A stretch of DNA of 64,000 nt from Maratus speciosus (Eukaryota; Arthropoda; Arachnida; Araneae; Salticidae), in contig OZ010799.1 of assembly GCA_963932465.1 (NCBI GenBank), forward strand, positions 277,423,164 to 277,487,163, given 5' to 3'. The notes below the pieces were generated by a model that saw nothing but the letters and a program-made list of their open reading frames with translations, did no database searches and had not been told where the DNA came from. This document shows positions 32,190-44,502 of the stretch, in pieces (position 1 is the first letter of the stretch; the number at the start of each line of letters is the position of its first letter). The translations under genes and the position numbers were made by a program.

Positions 32190-32389
32190 CCCTCCGTCTA
32201 CCAGACGGGTCCAATGGACCCGATGGGTACATTTGAAATATTTATTCTAACCAGAAATTTCTTTAAAATAAACTAAATATGTAAACCAGACAATAATGAG
32301 TTAAGTAAATAAGTTCAATAGTTTTAAATAAGAATTCTGATGTGTAATATTTTTATAAAACTTGAGTAAAATTTTCGGTAGTTCTAGGG
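32190..32389. mobile_element. piggyBac-like MITE, 200 bp, copy 2
   Basis: TTAA at 32186-32189 and 32390-32393. The ends are CCCTCCGTCTACC and (other strand) CCCTAGAACTACCG. It is the same length as the element at 17688-17887 and carries the same AAACTTGAGTAAAATT block inverted. Confidence 0.8.
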
Positions 32390-32439
32390 TTAATAAAGCA
32401 AAAATTACCTTTCTGAATTTGCGCTGAATGTGGATTTCA

Positions 32440-34515
32440 CGAGATAATGATAAACAGATCTTTTATTATAATAAAATATCATATCACTATAAAAGTTTAT
32501 GGTACTAGAAGATAGATAATGATATTTTCTAAACTCAAATAAGATACGTTGATCCTTTCAATTATATATCGTAAATTGATTAATTAATTTTAAAATAATC
32601 AATTCAGTTTCACAACACAGGCATAATTGATAGTTATAATCACAATAAGAAGTTATGATAAAAGGATGATAATGATAAATAACTATAATGATGATTTTTT
32701 ACGTAACTCAAAATAGATAAGTTGATTTTTTCATTTGTATATAATAAATTAAAATGTCGGGGCGTCATTAAATTAGAGTTATTAAAAACTTTTGCATAAA
32801 CACGTGACCCTACCTCCAAGGTCACTTTTGCTTGGGAAAAAATGCATTTTGAAAAAAAAGCTGGACGTAATTTTTTTTAAATGACCAATACAATTTCACA
32901 ACTCAAACATAATATGTCAATAGATAGTTATTATCGAGATAAAATTTTATGATAAAATGTTGATAATGATAACTAGATCTTTTATGATAATAAAAGATCA
33001 TGTGATAATAAAATATGAATAATGATTTTTTCGTAACTCAAAATAGATATATTGATTCTTTAAATCATATATAATAAATTAAAATGGCTGTACGTCATTA
33101 AATTATTCAGATTTAAAACGTTTGCTCACACATATGAACCTACCTTCAAGGATACTTTTTCAAAAAAAAAAAAAAAAAGAAAGAACTGGACATATATTTT
33201 TTGAAATGACCAATTCATTAGACATAAGATGTCCGATGATAATTATAATTATGATAAAAAGTTATAATAAACTGATGATAGCTATAAATTATTATAATGA
33301 AGATCTTTTCGGAACTCAAAATAGACATGCTGTTTCTTTAAATTATATGTAATAATTAATAAATTAAAATGTCTGTTCGTCATTAAATTATTCAGATTTA
33401 AAACTTTTGTCCACACATATGAAGCTACCTTCAAGGATACTTTTTGAAAAAAAAGAAAAGAAACAAAAAACTGGACATATATTTTTTGAAATGACCAATT
33501 CAGTAGACATAAAATGTCGATTAATGATTATAAATATGATAAAAAGTTTAGCTATAACTTATTATGATGAAGATCATTTCGTAACTCAAAATAGATACGT
33601 TGATTCTTTAAATTATATATAATAAATTAAAATTCTGTACGTCATTAAATTATTCAGATTTAAAATTCTTGTCCACACATATGAACCTACCTTCAAGGAT
33701 ACTTTTTCCAGAAAAAAAAAAGAAGAAAGAATGAACTGGACATATATTTTTTGAATTCGTAATATGTGTATAATATCTGTCGTAAATGACCAAATCATTA
33801 GACATAAAATGACCGTTGATAATTATAATTATGATAAAATGTTATGATAAACTGATGATAGCTATAAATTATTATAATGAGGATATTTTCGTAACTCAAA
33901 ATAGATATGTTGATTTTTTAAATTATATATAATATATTAAAAATGTCTGTGCGTCATTAAATTATTCAGATTTAAAACTTTTGTCCACACATATGAAGTT
34001 ACCTTCAAGGATAGTTTTTGAAAAAAAAGAAAAAAAAAACAAAAAATTGGACATATTTTTTGAAATGACCAATTCAGTAGACATAAAATGTCGATTGATA
34101 AATTATAAATACGATAAATGTTATCATAAACTGATAATAGCTATAAATTATTATAATGAGGATCTTTTCGTAACTCAAAATAGATATGTTGATTCATTAA
34201 ATTATATATAATAAATTAAAATGACTGTACGTCATTAAATTATTCAGATTTAAAACTTTTGTCCACAGGTATGAACTTACATTCAAGGATACTTTTTCAG
34301 AAAAAAAAAAGAAAGAAAGAACTGGACATATATTTTTTGAATTCGTAATATGTGTATAATATCTGTCGTAAATGACCAAATCATTAGACATAAAATGACC
34401 GTTGATAATTATAATTATGATAAAAAGTTATGACAAACTGATGATAGCTATAAATTATTACAATGAGAATCTATTCGTAACTCAAAATAGATATGTTGAT
34501 TCTTTACATTATATA
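32440..34515. repeat. Satellite 2, main block, about seven monomers
   Basis: AACTCAAAATAGATA recurs at 32705, 33035, 33313, 33583, 33893, 34172 and 34479 (spacing 270-330), with a degenerate unit at 32533. Each monomer holds GTACGTCATTAAATTATTCA, CACACATATGAACCTACC, TTCAAGGATACTTTTT, an A-rich run, ACTGGACATAT, AATGACCAATTCA and GCTATAAATTATTATAATGA. The array resumes at 46944-47330, 47508-47550 and 60925-61045; everything between is inserted. A solitary monomer is at 24710-24930. The repeated 60-76-codon frames (MKLPSRILF) are satellite readings. Confidence 0.95.
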
Positions 34516-35769
34516 TACAGTCAATTATAGTCCAGTCAAATTAAGCAGATTTTGGGTCATTTTGGGACATAATTATGAGAGTTTTGAAACTTGGTAATAT
34601 TGTTTGGGAGGGTCTACTAATGAACATACTAAAAGTCCTGATGGATGGGGGGGGGGTGAGCGCGAGGGGTAGGGGGTAAAAGAAGGTACCATTTTTCGGT
34701 TTTTTATTAATCTCTCAAAATCTATAAGTCCTACGGAAAAATTTTTAATGCAAAAGTTAAAAAGAATTAAATTCTCTACAAAAAAGATTCTATACATTTT
34801 TCTCTAGAAGCCATAGTTAATGAGATAATCGCATTCAAAAATGAAGAAATTTGCCAAAAGTCACGCCAGTGCCAGAGAGCGGGTCAATGGCACTTGCATT
34901 GCATCTGTTTAACTTAAATTTAAACGACCGTTAATAAATGTTGTGGTCAGGTGAATGGAATCCTGAATAATAACTTCAACAAATTACATATTTCTTAACT
35001 ATAGATTATGTTATATAGATTATATGTTCCGTAATCGAGTTTGAAGTCATTTTAAAAAGCATGGATTAACGCCAATTTAATTTCCTTCTGTAACTTTTGT
35101 TTGGTATACTTTTTTTACATAGATTATAGACCTGTGTAGTAGGGTGGGTCGAAAAAACCGAAATATTTATAATCGAAACGTAATAGAGCGGAAAAGTTGC
35201 CTTTTGTAAAAAAGATAAAATACGTAAAATATTACACCGATTGGTTAATATCTTTTACCGCCGCAAAGGGTCCAAATTTCGAAAAAATAGCAAAAAACAT
35301 ACTTTTAGTAAATTTTTTTTTTAATTATCCAAACATATTTATTCAATTTCTAATAGAACGCAATAGCCACGCCAAGATATTAGTAATGTAACATTAACAT
35401 TTCATTTTTGTGACATCGTTGCTTTTACCGCCACAACAGGGCCAAATTTTCTAAAAAATGTTAAAAATTAAAGTTTTTAATTTTTTCAATTTCCATAACT
35501 TTTGTAAGGTTTTCAGATTTTTTACATTTCTAATAGGCTGGGAAAGGCATTTTATGTTGTTAATTTCATGCACATTTTTAACCATGATCACTGTAATTCT
35601 ATAAAAGAAAATTACTCAATGATAGAAACACCTGCAGCTGCCTGCACGTAAAATTAATTTCTCGCTGCTAGAGGGCCACGTTTCACTTTGTTCGTTTTTT
35701 TCGTAATGTACTCCTTTTACTCTATACTTTGATGGCCCTAAAGATGGAAATATCTGCCAGGTTAAAGAG

Positions 35770-36790
35770 GTGGCAAAGTTTCATCTTTGCGAAGTCAAGG
35801 AGGAACATATCTCTTTGTACTAGAACCAGGTCTGAATTATTTTCGTCATTTGACCCCATCGTCTGGCAAGGCGACTTCTATATGCAATGACATTATAGAT
35901 TTTTTGAAGAAAAATGAAATTCCGACTGGAATAATAATTGCAGTTGAATTTCGCGGAACTGTCTTCAAAATAGGATGCAAAGGTGGTGTTATAGTAGGAT
36001 TAGTTGAGAACAACTTAAAAAAAAACCACTTCATTGGCTTCCTTGACCTCACTTCAATGAGCTTCCACTGAGACATCTTTTCAAATATCTTGATGACAAT
36101 AAACAGGTTCTCTATCATATTGTGGCCCAATTGGTTGATCTCTTGCGATTTGCGAATTATTACCAATTGCAAAATTTAAGTCAATTTAATCTGATCACCT
36201 AGCTGTTGATAAAGATGATTTGTCAACTGACCAGAAGTATATGTCTGAAATATTGCAAGCTCTTTCAACACGCGTGTATACAATTGACCTTTTTTGCTGA
36301 ATCCCTGGACAAATATTTAACGCAAGGTGGATCAATACTGGTATTCGAATTTTGAGACTCTACGTTGGAACAAAGAAACCCTCTTCATAACTTGTCATAC
36401 TCTTTGAGTACATCCTGAAAATGTACTGCATCAGTTGATTCACAATTAAAATGAATCACTCATGTTTTCCAGATTCTGTGCACTATAGTTAATAACTTAC
36501 GTTACTTGACAGATAATCTACGAAAGATTATAGTTCCTGTATTTTCACGAAATGACTATTTCGCAAATCATACAAATAGCCTCTTTGGAATGATAGCATA
36601 TGAAGAGGAGAACATCAGGGCCCCAGCCATGAAGAAAATTGCAAAAGCACGAAGTTCTGTGGAATAGAATAGTGTCATCCGTCACTTTATCATAGCATAC
36701 TTCAACACTGAAGCTTAAAATTGTATGGCTTTAGTCTACTGACGAAACTAAAAACTAACGGAACCACCTGTTATGGTTTCTTCATCGACT
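35770..36790 (+). pseudogene. Decayed coding region of element C
   Basis: Several frames together read as one broken protein: a CKGGVIVGLVENNL block (about 35970-36020), NARWINTGIRILRLYVGTKK (about 36318-36380), then RNDYFANHTNSLFGMIAYEE (about 36550-36610) and MKKIAKARSS. This order matches, from memory, a multi-copy family of uncharacterised arthropod proteins with a K-GGVI motif, an SRW--TANRILRLYVA-like motif and a QRNAYFAHPEN-like motif. The function is unknown; its repeated occurrence inside TIR-bounded elements suggests a transposition protein. At least four stops or frameshifts make it dead. The 94-codon frame at 35787-36071 is its best-preserved piece. Confidence 0.55.
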
Positions 36791-37314
36791 AAAAACGCTG
36801 GTGAGTTTAAAATGTTCGATTAAAGATACCAGCTACTATAACTTTCCTTGTTCCACTCAATCACTATAAAGATGCGTGAAATTATTCATTGAAGCACTGA
36901 TAAAGTTTGTTTACTAGAACAGAGGGAGGATCACATCTGATCAGCTTTGGCCTCTCGAGAAATAATGGCTTCATCTGAAAGCAAGTTATATTATAAAATT
37001 CATTTACATTAAATTCTTCTTCATTTTAAGTTTATTTAATCCGTTTCGGTTAAACATCTCTATATTTTAATTAATAAAATACTAAAACATTTTGCTCATT
37101 TTATATAATTTTTGTGGCATGAATTGGCTGTTATGAAGTAAAACATCAGTAGATGAAGCGATCGTCAAGAAAAGTGAATGATTAACTTTATTTTCAAGTC
37201 TATTACAAATAGTTACAAAAAATTATGATATATTAATAGATATAAAATAATTAATAAATTGACTTAATAAAATAGTCCAATCTTGAACGCCAGATTCACC
37301 TTTGTTTATTATAT

Positions 37315-37642
37315 AAAAACACGGAAACATTCAAATGCTTCATTTAAAACACATTACTAAATAGGTGTGATAAAATGTATACAAATGTTTTTTTAAATTA
37401 AAAACACTAGATGTTAAAATGATAAAATGCTACTCCGAGCACTTTCGGCTAACCTTAAGCCATTGTCAAGGAGAGGTCCTCTTCTCCTTGACAATGGCTT
37501 AAGGTTAGCCGAAAGCGCTCGGAGTAGCATTTTATCATTTTAACATCTAGTGTTTTTAATTTAAAAAAACATTTGTATACATTTTATCACACCTATTTAG
37601 TAATGTGTTTTAAATGAAGCATTTGAATGTTTCCATGTTTTT
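37315..37642. repeat. Near-perfect 160-bp-arm hairpin inside C
   Basis: 37315-37474 and 37483-37642 are reverse complements with two mismatches in 160 positions, around an 8-base loop (GGTCCTCT). The inner stem includes GGCTTAAGGTTAGCCGAAAG. Such symmetry is far better preserved than the surrounding decayed coding sequence, so it is a younger insertion or has been homogenised. No clear target duplication; the AT-rich flanks are also partly symmetrical. Confidence 0.95.
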
Positions 37643-38979
37643 AGATATAAAATAAATTATTTATTTCTAGACATATTATAGAAATTATAAAAATTTAGAA
37701 AAAAAAATGAAAAATTGAAATTTTTGACATTTTTACAAAAAATATGGTCTTTTTGTGGCAAATAAAGATATGATTTCATCATAATGAACATTTACCGGGA
37801 CATTTCTCATATCTTCATGTTCTATTGCGTTATTCAGAGGTTACACTCTCTATATATTTTTTAATATTCAGCTTTAAACGTAAAGCTTAGTAATTTTTTG
37901 TTTTTTTTTTTAATGGGGAGAGGACAGGGTATCTAAAATATCACTGACAGAGGTTAAATATCTTTAACTGCAAAACAACAATAGTCAATAAAAGTTAAAA
38001 AATTTGTTTCTACAGTCAAAGATCGATAATTCGTGCATCCATCATCTACAATTTTCTATAGCCTGCGTTGCTTAGCAAAAGTAAATATCGTGAATTTTAA
38101 CAATCTGTCACTGAAAAATATTGTGAACTTCAACAAATGGTTGCAGTAAAAAATCCCTAATTTTGTTAGTCGTTTACAGAATTTTTTTTTTAAATTTTGA
38201 TCGTGGTTTTAAATTTTGATAAAAACAATCGTGGAAGATAAACACTAATTTCGTAAAACAATTACAATAGTGGAAAAATATTGCAAATTTTGTCAAAAGA
38301 TAGCAGAAGCACATTGGCAAAATTCGCAATCTGTCGCTGAGAACTATTGTGAACATTGACAAACGATCCCATGTAAAAAAATTCAAATTTTGTCTATCGA
38401 TTGCAGGAAAAAAGGAAAATTTTGCCAAAGATCGTTAGAAAAGCTTTTCAATATTTCGGCTTTTCACCATGTGCTTGCTCTTCAGTTGATTATTTTTTAA
38501 GAAATGCAGTTTTATTCTGCAAAACATATTAATCAGCTTTGATTCCACAGGCATTTCAAGTAATTTATTCCTTTTTTTAAACTGGATGCAAGCAGATTTT
38601 AAGGACATTGCAGTATCTTCAATATTTCAACTCCTGCCATGTGCTCACCAGTTCGATTATTTTTCTCCAAGAATATTGCGTTCTATTAAAATTTGCTTTG
38701 GTATGTTTGGATAATTTAAAAAAAAATGATAAAAAAACATGTTTTTGCAATTTTTTGAAACTTTGGCCCCCTTGCGGCGGTAAAAGATATTAACCGATCG
38801 ATGTAATATTTTAGAAATTTATTCTGTATCACAAAAGGCAACTTTTCCGCGCTATTACATTTCGATTATAAAAATTTCGATTTTTTCGACCCACCCTAAT
38901 GTGTAGCCTTCAAGCCGTCAGGGCCAAAGAGGAATACGAAAAGTTTGTTCGATTGAGCTAATTCACGATTCGACGTATC

Positions 38980-40269
38980 GACAAGTTTTGGACAGGAGTT
39001 TGGTTTGACATAACCATTGAGCAAAAACTAATGCTATCTATGAAATGCGCTGTAGGGATCACACATGGACGAGGAATAAGTGGCGTCTGGGCGCCACAGC
39101 TACCTTTCATATTTGTACCGCCCTGGAAGAATTCTGTGGTTTAACTCTTTCTTCTGGTGAACAACATAAGGATTTCCGTGAAGCCCGGATGAATAGAGAT
39201 GTTACGGATATCTCCAAACTTTCAACTTGGGTTGAAAATCACCCGCCCTTTCCTCAGATAGGTATAATTATATCAATATCTTCTGGGGTTATTGGAGATT
39301 AAACTATCACTTGCTTCGAATCTTTGGAAATTGGGAGTAAAAAGATGATTCAGGTGTCTAGCAAATGTTACTCAGATGGGAAACTAACTCGGAAAGGTAC
39401 AGCACAATCACTCAACCGTATGCACAATTCAATAAAATTTCATGATACTACTAAAACTGCGGATCCTCTAGTTATATTCCAACGGATTTCCTTGAGCAAA
39501 CGTAGTAATGATGATTTAGCAAATTACCTACAATAGGAATCGACTTCTTATCGTAACTCTCTTTCCAATGATTGCGGAATGTGCAAGACAAAGAAAAGTG
39601 CTTTGTGTCAAATATTTGAACAATCAGGTGAGATATTATACCAACAACAAATGGATGGTCGATGGTGGCTTCCTGTTATATGAGGTGGTGTGGAAGAAGG
39701 GATCAACGATACAGGAATTTACAAAACCTAAATAAAGTACGTTAAGAAACACTATTGTGGAAAGGGACTCAGAATTGTTTTCGATGGTTATACTGACACT
39801 GGAAACAGTAATAAAGTAGCTGAACAAAATAAAAGGTGCTCAGTGAAAACTTCAGTTGACATATATTTTGAAGAACATACTGTCATTAGTGTTCCCCAAA
39901 ATCAGTTTCTCTGAAATAAGAATAATAAGACAGGTTGATTTCCATTCTATCCTCTAATTTAAATGACAAAGGAGTCTCATAACAGCATACTGCCACTCTG
40001 ACTGTTCAGATTGTTGTAGATGCACTGAGTGAAAGTAACAACGTTACTGTTGTTGGACAGGATGTGGATATACTTCTTCTTCTCAAAGGCTTAACCTCTT
40101 CAGATAAAAATATATGCTTACAGATACAGCTGTGGCAGGGAAATAAACTGTCTCCTGAGATTTGGGGTTGGAAACGTAAGCTCGTTCATACGTTAGTGCC
40201 TATCACAAGAACCGATCCTGTTGCCCATGTGGGCAATACTAAACCTCATTCAGTGTACAACTGGTTGTA
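38980..40269 (+). pseudogene. Decayed coding region of element B
   Basis: Broken frames give, in order: DKFWTGVWFDITIEQKLMLS and ITHGRGI (38980-39078), SSGEQHKDF...NRDVTDISKL (39150-39225), NHPPFP and a SISSGVIGD motif (39240-39300), PLVIFQRISL (39465-39497), a KKHYCGKGLRIVFDGYTD stretch (about 39740-39795), NVTVVGQDVDILLLLKGL (40036-40092) and VHTLVPITRTDP. From memory this is the order of a multi-copy uncharacterised arthropod family (EQ-LM motif, HGRG, W-HNPFP, PLLLFQR, FDGY, GEDTDLL). The acidic FDGY and G-DVDILLLL motifs recall a PIN-like nuclease fold, an inference only. There are frameshifts near 39075 and about six stops. The N-terminal part overlaps the left TIR, so the element is a rearranged derivative. 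Confidence 0.6.
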
Positions 40270-40560
40270 GACAAAAATGTTAAGCCTTAGTAACATTTGC
40301 TAGACACCTAAATCATCTTTTTACTCCCGATTTCCAAAATTTTGAAGCAGGTGATAGTTTAATCTCCAATAACCCCAGAAGATATTGATATAATCTCAGA
40401 GTAATCATATATTAGAGGGGGAATTCCCCGACAGTTTCTTCAGCCAGGATAAAATCACGTGATTCGGGGCAAGAAGCTTCCCGGTCAGCTTGTAAATAGC
40501 ATTGATTTCTACGGAGGATATTAGACAATTTCATGTTTACGATTCAAAAATATCACAGTA

Positions 40561-40632
40561 GCAAGTTGTTGTGTCTGTGGATGTACAGAAAGATCAATCA
40601 AAACAACTTTTGTTACCTTCCATTGTTATGTA
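40561..40632 (+). pseudogene. Possible THAP zinc-finger start in D
   Basis: The frame reads ASCCVCGCTERSIKTTFVTF followed by HCY. THAP DNA-binding domains start C-x(2-4)-C with the CxxxGCxNRS and ITFHRFP pattern and often end a first exon there. The two cysteines, GCTERS, and the TFVTFH stretch match. No ATG stands directly before it and no second half with the C-x2-H pair is visible, though an intron could explain that. THAP fingers occur in P-element transposases. Confidence 0.35.
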
Positions 40633-41377
40633 TTTATTATTTATTTATTTTTATTAATATTTAAAGGGTCTTAAAAAGATATCATTGGAACTATGATATC
40701 GTTTATTCACGTTGTTACGATGAAAATACAAAATATTTTACTTTTAATAACATAAATGTATGCAATAATAGGATATACCGTAATCTAGTGTTATCAGTTT
40801 AAATATTAAAATTGTGAGTTTGATTAATTTGAATTTTAAGAACATTTCGTATTAAGGTGTTTGGCGATATATTTTTTTCGCCAAAAGAAACTTGTTTTCG
40901 TCGCTTTAAAACCTAAATACTTATGTTTTTGTTTTTTTAAATCTTGCTTTAGATTAAATTTATGCTTTAAATAAAGTATGCTATTAAAGTACGTTTTAAA
41001 TGTATTAACAGGTCTTTAAATATTACCTAAATTTAATATACTAATAAGATACGCAGCTACATTTAATGCACTTATAACTTTTAGTAAAAAATAATTATAA
41101 GAAAAATTAATTAATCGCTCAAACTTATTAATAATGCCAGTATCAAGAAATCAGTATTTTAATTATTTTACACAAAATATTTAAAATTCAAAACTTCGCA
41201 GAATTACGAATGAAAGAAGAAAACAGTGGCTTCGTCGTGCGGGGATAGGGGGGGGGGGCAGAACCCCTTCTTGTATAATAAACTTAAAATACAAGTCTAG
41301 CCATATTCTTAATGCAATGTATCTTTTTAACCAATGTAACTTAGCTTGATGCTAATCTATATTTATATATTAATATA

Positions 41378-42222
41378 CAGTAAATTCTGTCTAAGGCGGA
41401 CTCTATGTAAGCCGGAAATCTGTCAACCGCGGAAAATTTTTAAAGTCCCGGCGAACCCATAGAAAATAACATTAATTATTTCTGCATAAGCCGGAATCTG
41501 CCTGACGCGGAAACGGAAAGAGTTTTAAGGTCCCTCCGAAAACAAAATTTTGCATAAGGCGGAAAATAGGATATTTTAAAAAGGAAGGGCATTTCGTTTA
41601 TGAAACTTTAAAACTGATATATATACATCAAATACTCAATGTCGAGCATAAAAATTAAATTCCGTAATACTTTTAAAAAGTTAATTCAAAGGAACAGAAA
41701 CTGTTTAAATTTTAAGGAATTCTTGCTTATGCCATTTTTTCCTTTATAAATATGCATTTAAAAGTTATTATTACTAGTTCAGTACACGTTTATGAAAATA
41801 TGTATTGTGTGCAATATATTGTGCTTTAACGTTGTACTCAAATTCAAAGTGATGGCTTTATGTCTCATTCCCGAAGTTATTATTATTATTATTATTTTGT
41901 GTAAACTTCAAATTTGTAGGTATTACAGCGGTGCTAAGAAATTAAATAGCATTTCTCATTTATTTATAAAGACAAAGGATCTTCAGAATTTCAGTTTTCG
42001 ACAGATTTTCGAGCCAGGACAATCAATGAAAGATCGTGATGAAAGATCGCGAGCAATTCATTATAACTCAAGATCCAATCTTTTTATCGGAAACATAAAA
42101 CGCTATTCGACTGACGTATGCTTTATTCCAATAAATCACGATCTTTTGCATAAGCCGGAATATTGTCTACCACGGAAAATTTTCTCGGTCCCGACCGATT
42201 CCGCCTTAGACAGAGTTTACTG
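41378..42222. mobile_element. pogo-like element in D, 845 bp
   Basis: TA on both sides (41376-41377, 42223-42224). The ends CAGTAAATTCTGTCTAAGGC and (other strand) CAGTAAACTCTGTCTAAGGC are the TIRs. It aligns over most of its length with 58483-60123 and supplies the empty site for the MITE inserted there (TGCTTTAACGTTGTACTC at about 41821). The 151-codon frame at 41792-42247 runs off its right end and carries no DDE or CENP-B motif, so I do not call it a gene. Confidence 0.85.
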
Positions 42223-42436
42223 TATTAATATAGCTGATGTTAATTAACCGAAAATGAAAATTAGCACTGAAGTGCGGTATCATATAGTTAATCCGCTTTA
42301 TATATATAACTACTCTGTTTTCTTTCTTTATTTATTTAAACTAAATATATCATTTAATAAAATTAGTTTGTGGATTATAATTTGATTTATTAACGGATTT
42401 TTTTGCGGAATAGTTAGGATTCATTGTTATATAGAT

Positions 42437-43746
42437 CAGAGGTTGCCAACCGGTGGTCCTTGAGAAAATTTCGGTGTTCCTCAGAAAATTTTGGACATTA
42501 TTTGGATTTTGAATGTTAAATTAATAATTGTACTTTATAAATATTAAAACTATTAATGATAACATGATAATACTCTAAAAATTTCCTGTATTTGTTAAAA
42601 TTTAGATGTGTAGTTTTGAAAATTTAAATTATAGCGGGCATTGGTAATTATATTAATAGAGATTATTTAGTATATGCTTTATTTGTTGAATTGTATTAAC
42701 ACAGATAAGTATTAATTTTGGACTCTCCCGAAAATATGAATATGCATTATTGACTGGTGAAACAACGAAAATTTTGGCTTAATTTTGAACTACATATTTG
42801 TGCGAAACAAATATTTTGATGATTGGGTCACAGCAATTAAAACTCGTTACTGGTCTCAGCGTGAAATAAGAACTGCTCTCTGTGTTCATGCGATGTCGTT
42901 GATTCCGTATATGAACTTATTTTAAACAAACAGTAATAAATGTCCCATCAAAATGCGTGATTCTTAAATAAGCTTCAATTATTTTGTAAGGTTGAAATTA
43001 ACGTTAAGGCTGTTCTCAACTGCTCTGCTCAACAAGCGCAAAACGATTTTACGCATTTACAAATTCATTTTTTAACGGAATGATATAAAATTGGAAAGTC
43101 TGACCATGGAAGCGATTTGGAATCGAACTGCGTTTTCCATTTTTTGATCCATAAATTGCCTATTGAGTTAGAAGTGATTTTGATCACGTGACAAACATGT
43201 TTTTCATCCTTTCTTGAGTAGATTTTTTTTTCTTTCGCACGGTAAAGCGGTTGAAAACGCTCACTTTGACACTATTTTTTGAAAGATCTATTGCGTTTGC
43301 AAAAAAAAAAACGGAAGAAACAGCTGGATTACATAGTCATCACAGTTACATCGTAGTAGTTACATCGACAACAAACCTGCTACTTTCATACATTTCCGAA
43401 CAAAAATGAATTAAAACTTATGTCATAAAGTTGCCCTTTTGGATTTGATAACAGCCTTAATAATTTTGATACAATTAAACAAACTTTTGAACCTTTTTGT
43501 TATGATTAAATAAGACGGTGATTATTATTAAAAAATAGTGGTATCAATCACATAGGCAAGAAAGTGACACCCCACATTTATAATTTTATTTTATTGAATA
43601 GGTACATTTCATTTTAATAGAATAAACATTCTGTGATAATTATTGTACAAATACATTTTTATTGTTTAAAAATTCTTATTAGTAGTCCGTGTGATTTCAA
43701 ATTTTGAATTTAGTGTTCCGTGAGGTTCAGAAGTTGGCAACCGCTA
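42437..43746. mobile_element. hAT-like element in D
   Basis: The ends CAGAGGTTGCCAACCGGTGG and (other strand) TAGCGGTTGCCAAC are inverted and followed inwards by TTCGGTGTTCCT and its counterpart GTGTTCCGTGAGG. The flanks ATATAGAT (42429-42436) and ATATAAAT (43747-43754) are an 8-bp duplication with one mismatch. CAGxGGTT-CAACC ends are typical of Charlie-type hAT elements. The interior holds a TTAA MITE and no readable transposase. Confidence 0.8.
43018..43456. mobile_element. TTAA-1 MITE, copy 2
   Basis: TTAA at 43014-43017 and 43457-43460. Inverted ends GGCTGTTCTCAA and GGCTGTTATCAA. Same orientation as the 21985 copy. Confidence 0.85.
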
Positions 43747-44502
43747 ATATAAATGAATTAAGCATAGCCAAATAACTTTTTTTTTTAATTGTATTATTTC
43801 TGAAATTGAAATTTTGCATTTTGGACTTTTTCTATTTCTAACTATTTTGTGTGTATTTATGCAATTTGTATTGTAAAATAATTCCTGTATGTTTGTTATA
43901 GTTGTGTACTAAGTTATTATTTATAAACTTGTATCCATGAAGCGAAATTTGTAAATAAAATTATGTGTGTAAGTTTGAGTTCAGTTAAACATTTCAATTA
44001 ATTGAATGTGTTGTTATAGATGTATTTTTTTGGAAAGAAAAACAATAAACACTTCATGAATTTAGAAAGTTTAAAGCTGACATTTTTTTTTCACTTAAAA
44101 TGTCCTTTATGTAATATCAGCGTTTTCCAATTAAAATAATTATTAAATTCTTTAATTTTTTTTAATTTACAAAAAAAAACCTGTTTTTTAAGTTTCTAGT
44201 ATTATAGTAATAATAGGTAAATAATTCATCAACTAAATTTCAGTTCCCTCGAAATTTCACCTTTCTCCCCCTGCCTTTCGGCCTTCTAACACACAAAGTT
44301 AAACTTCTTATCTAATTTCTTTATTTGTTTCTGTCCTATTTTTTACTTTGTATTAACAATAAAAAAAAAATAAGTATCTAATGAAATTAAATATAAACAA
44401 AACCATGTCAAAGATTGAAAACAGATTAAATTATTAGTTAAATATATACATACATATTTATCTGAATAAAAGTTTCATAATTTCATTATTTATTTATTAC
44501 TG

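Larger units (their letters stand above)
35140..38898. mobile_element. Element C: transposon in the left TIR of B
   Basis: TIRs of about 225 bp (35140-35364 and 38675-38898) begin TAGGGTGGGTCGAAAAAA on each strand. The flanks are CTGTGTAG (35132-35139) and ATGTGTAG (38899-38906), an 8-bp duplication with one mismatch. The intact mirror arm of B (about 45140-45150) shows the uninterrupted target. An 8-bp duplication points to hAT- or P-type mobility. It contains a decayed coding region (35770-36790) and a 328-bp hairpin. It is 3.76 kb. Confidence 0.85.
34528..39373. repeat. Left TIR of element B, interrupted by C
   Basis: Made of 34528-35139 and 38907-39373, about 1.08 kb without C. It matches the reverse complement of 44792-45748 plus 40284-40394. 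The G-rich tract at 34647-34680 mirrors the C-rich tract at 45616-45645. The TIR includes the first part of the coding remnant, so the other arm carries the same codons on the opposite strand. Confidence 0.85.

Noticed and set aside
33122..34211. Family of similar small proteins (MKLPSRILF...)
   Set aside because: They are the satellite 2 monomer translated in each copy; stops and frames differ between copies as expected for non-coding tandem DNA.
41792..42247. 151-codon open frame in the pogo-like element
   Set aside because: It runs out of the element through its TIR (…CLPRKIFSVPTDSALDRVYC is translated TIR), has no DDE or CENP-B motif, and the frame is not kept in the sister copy at 58483-60123.
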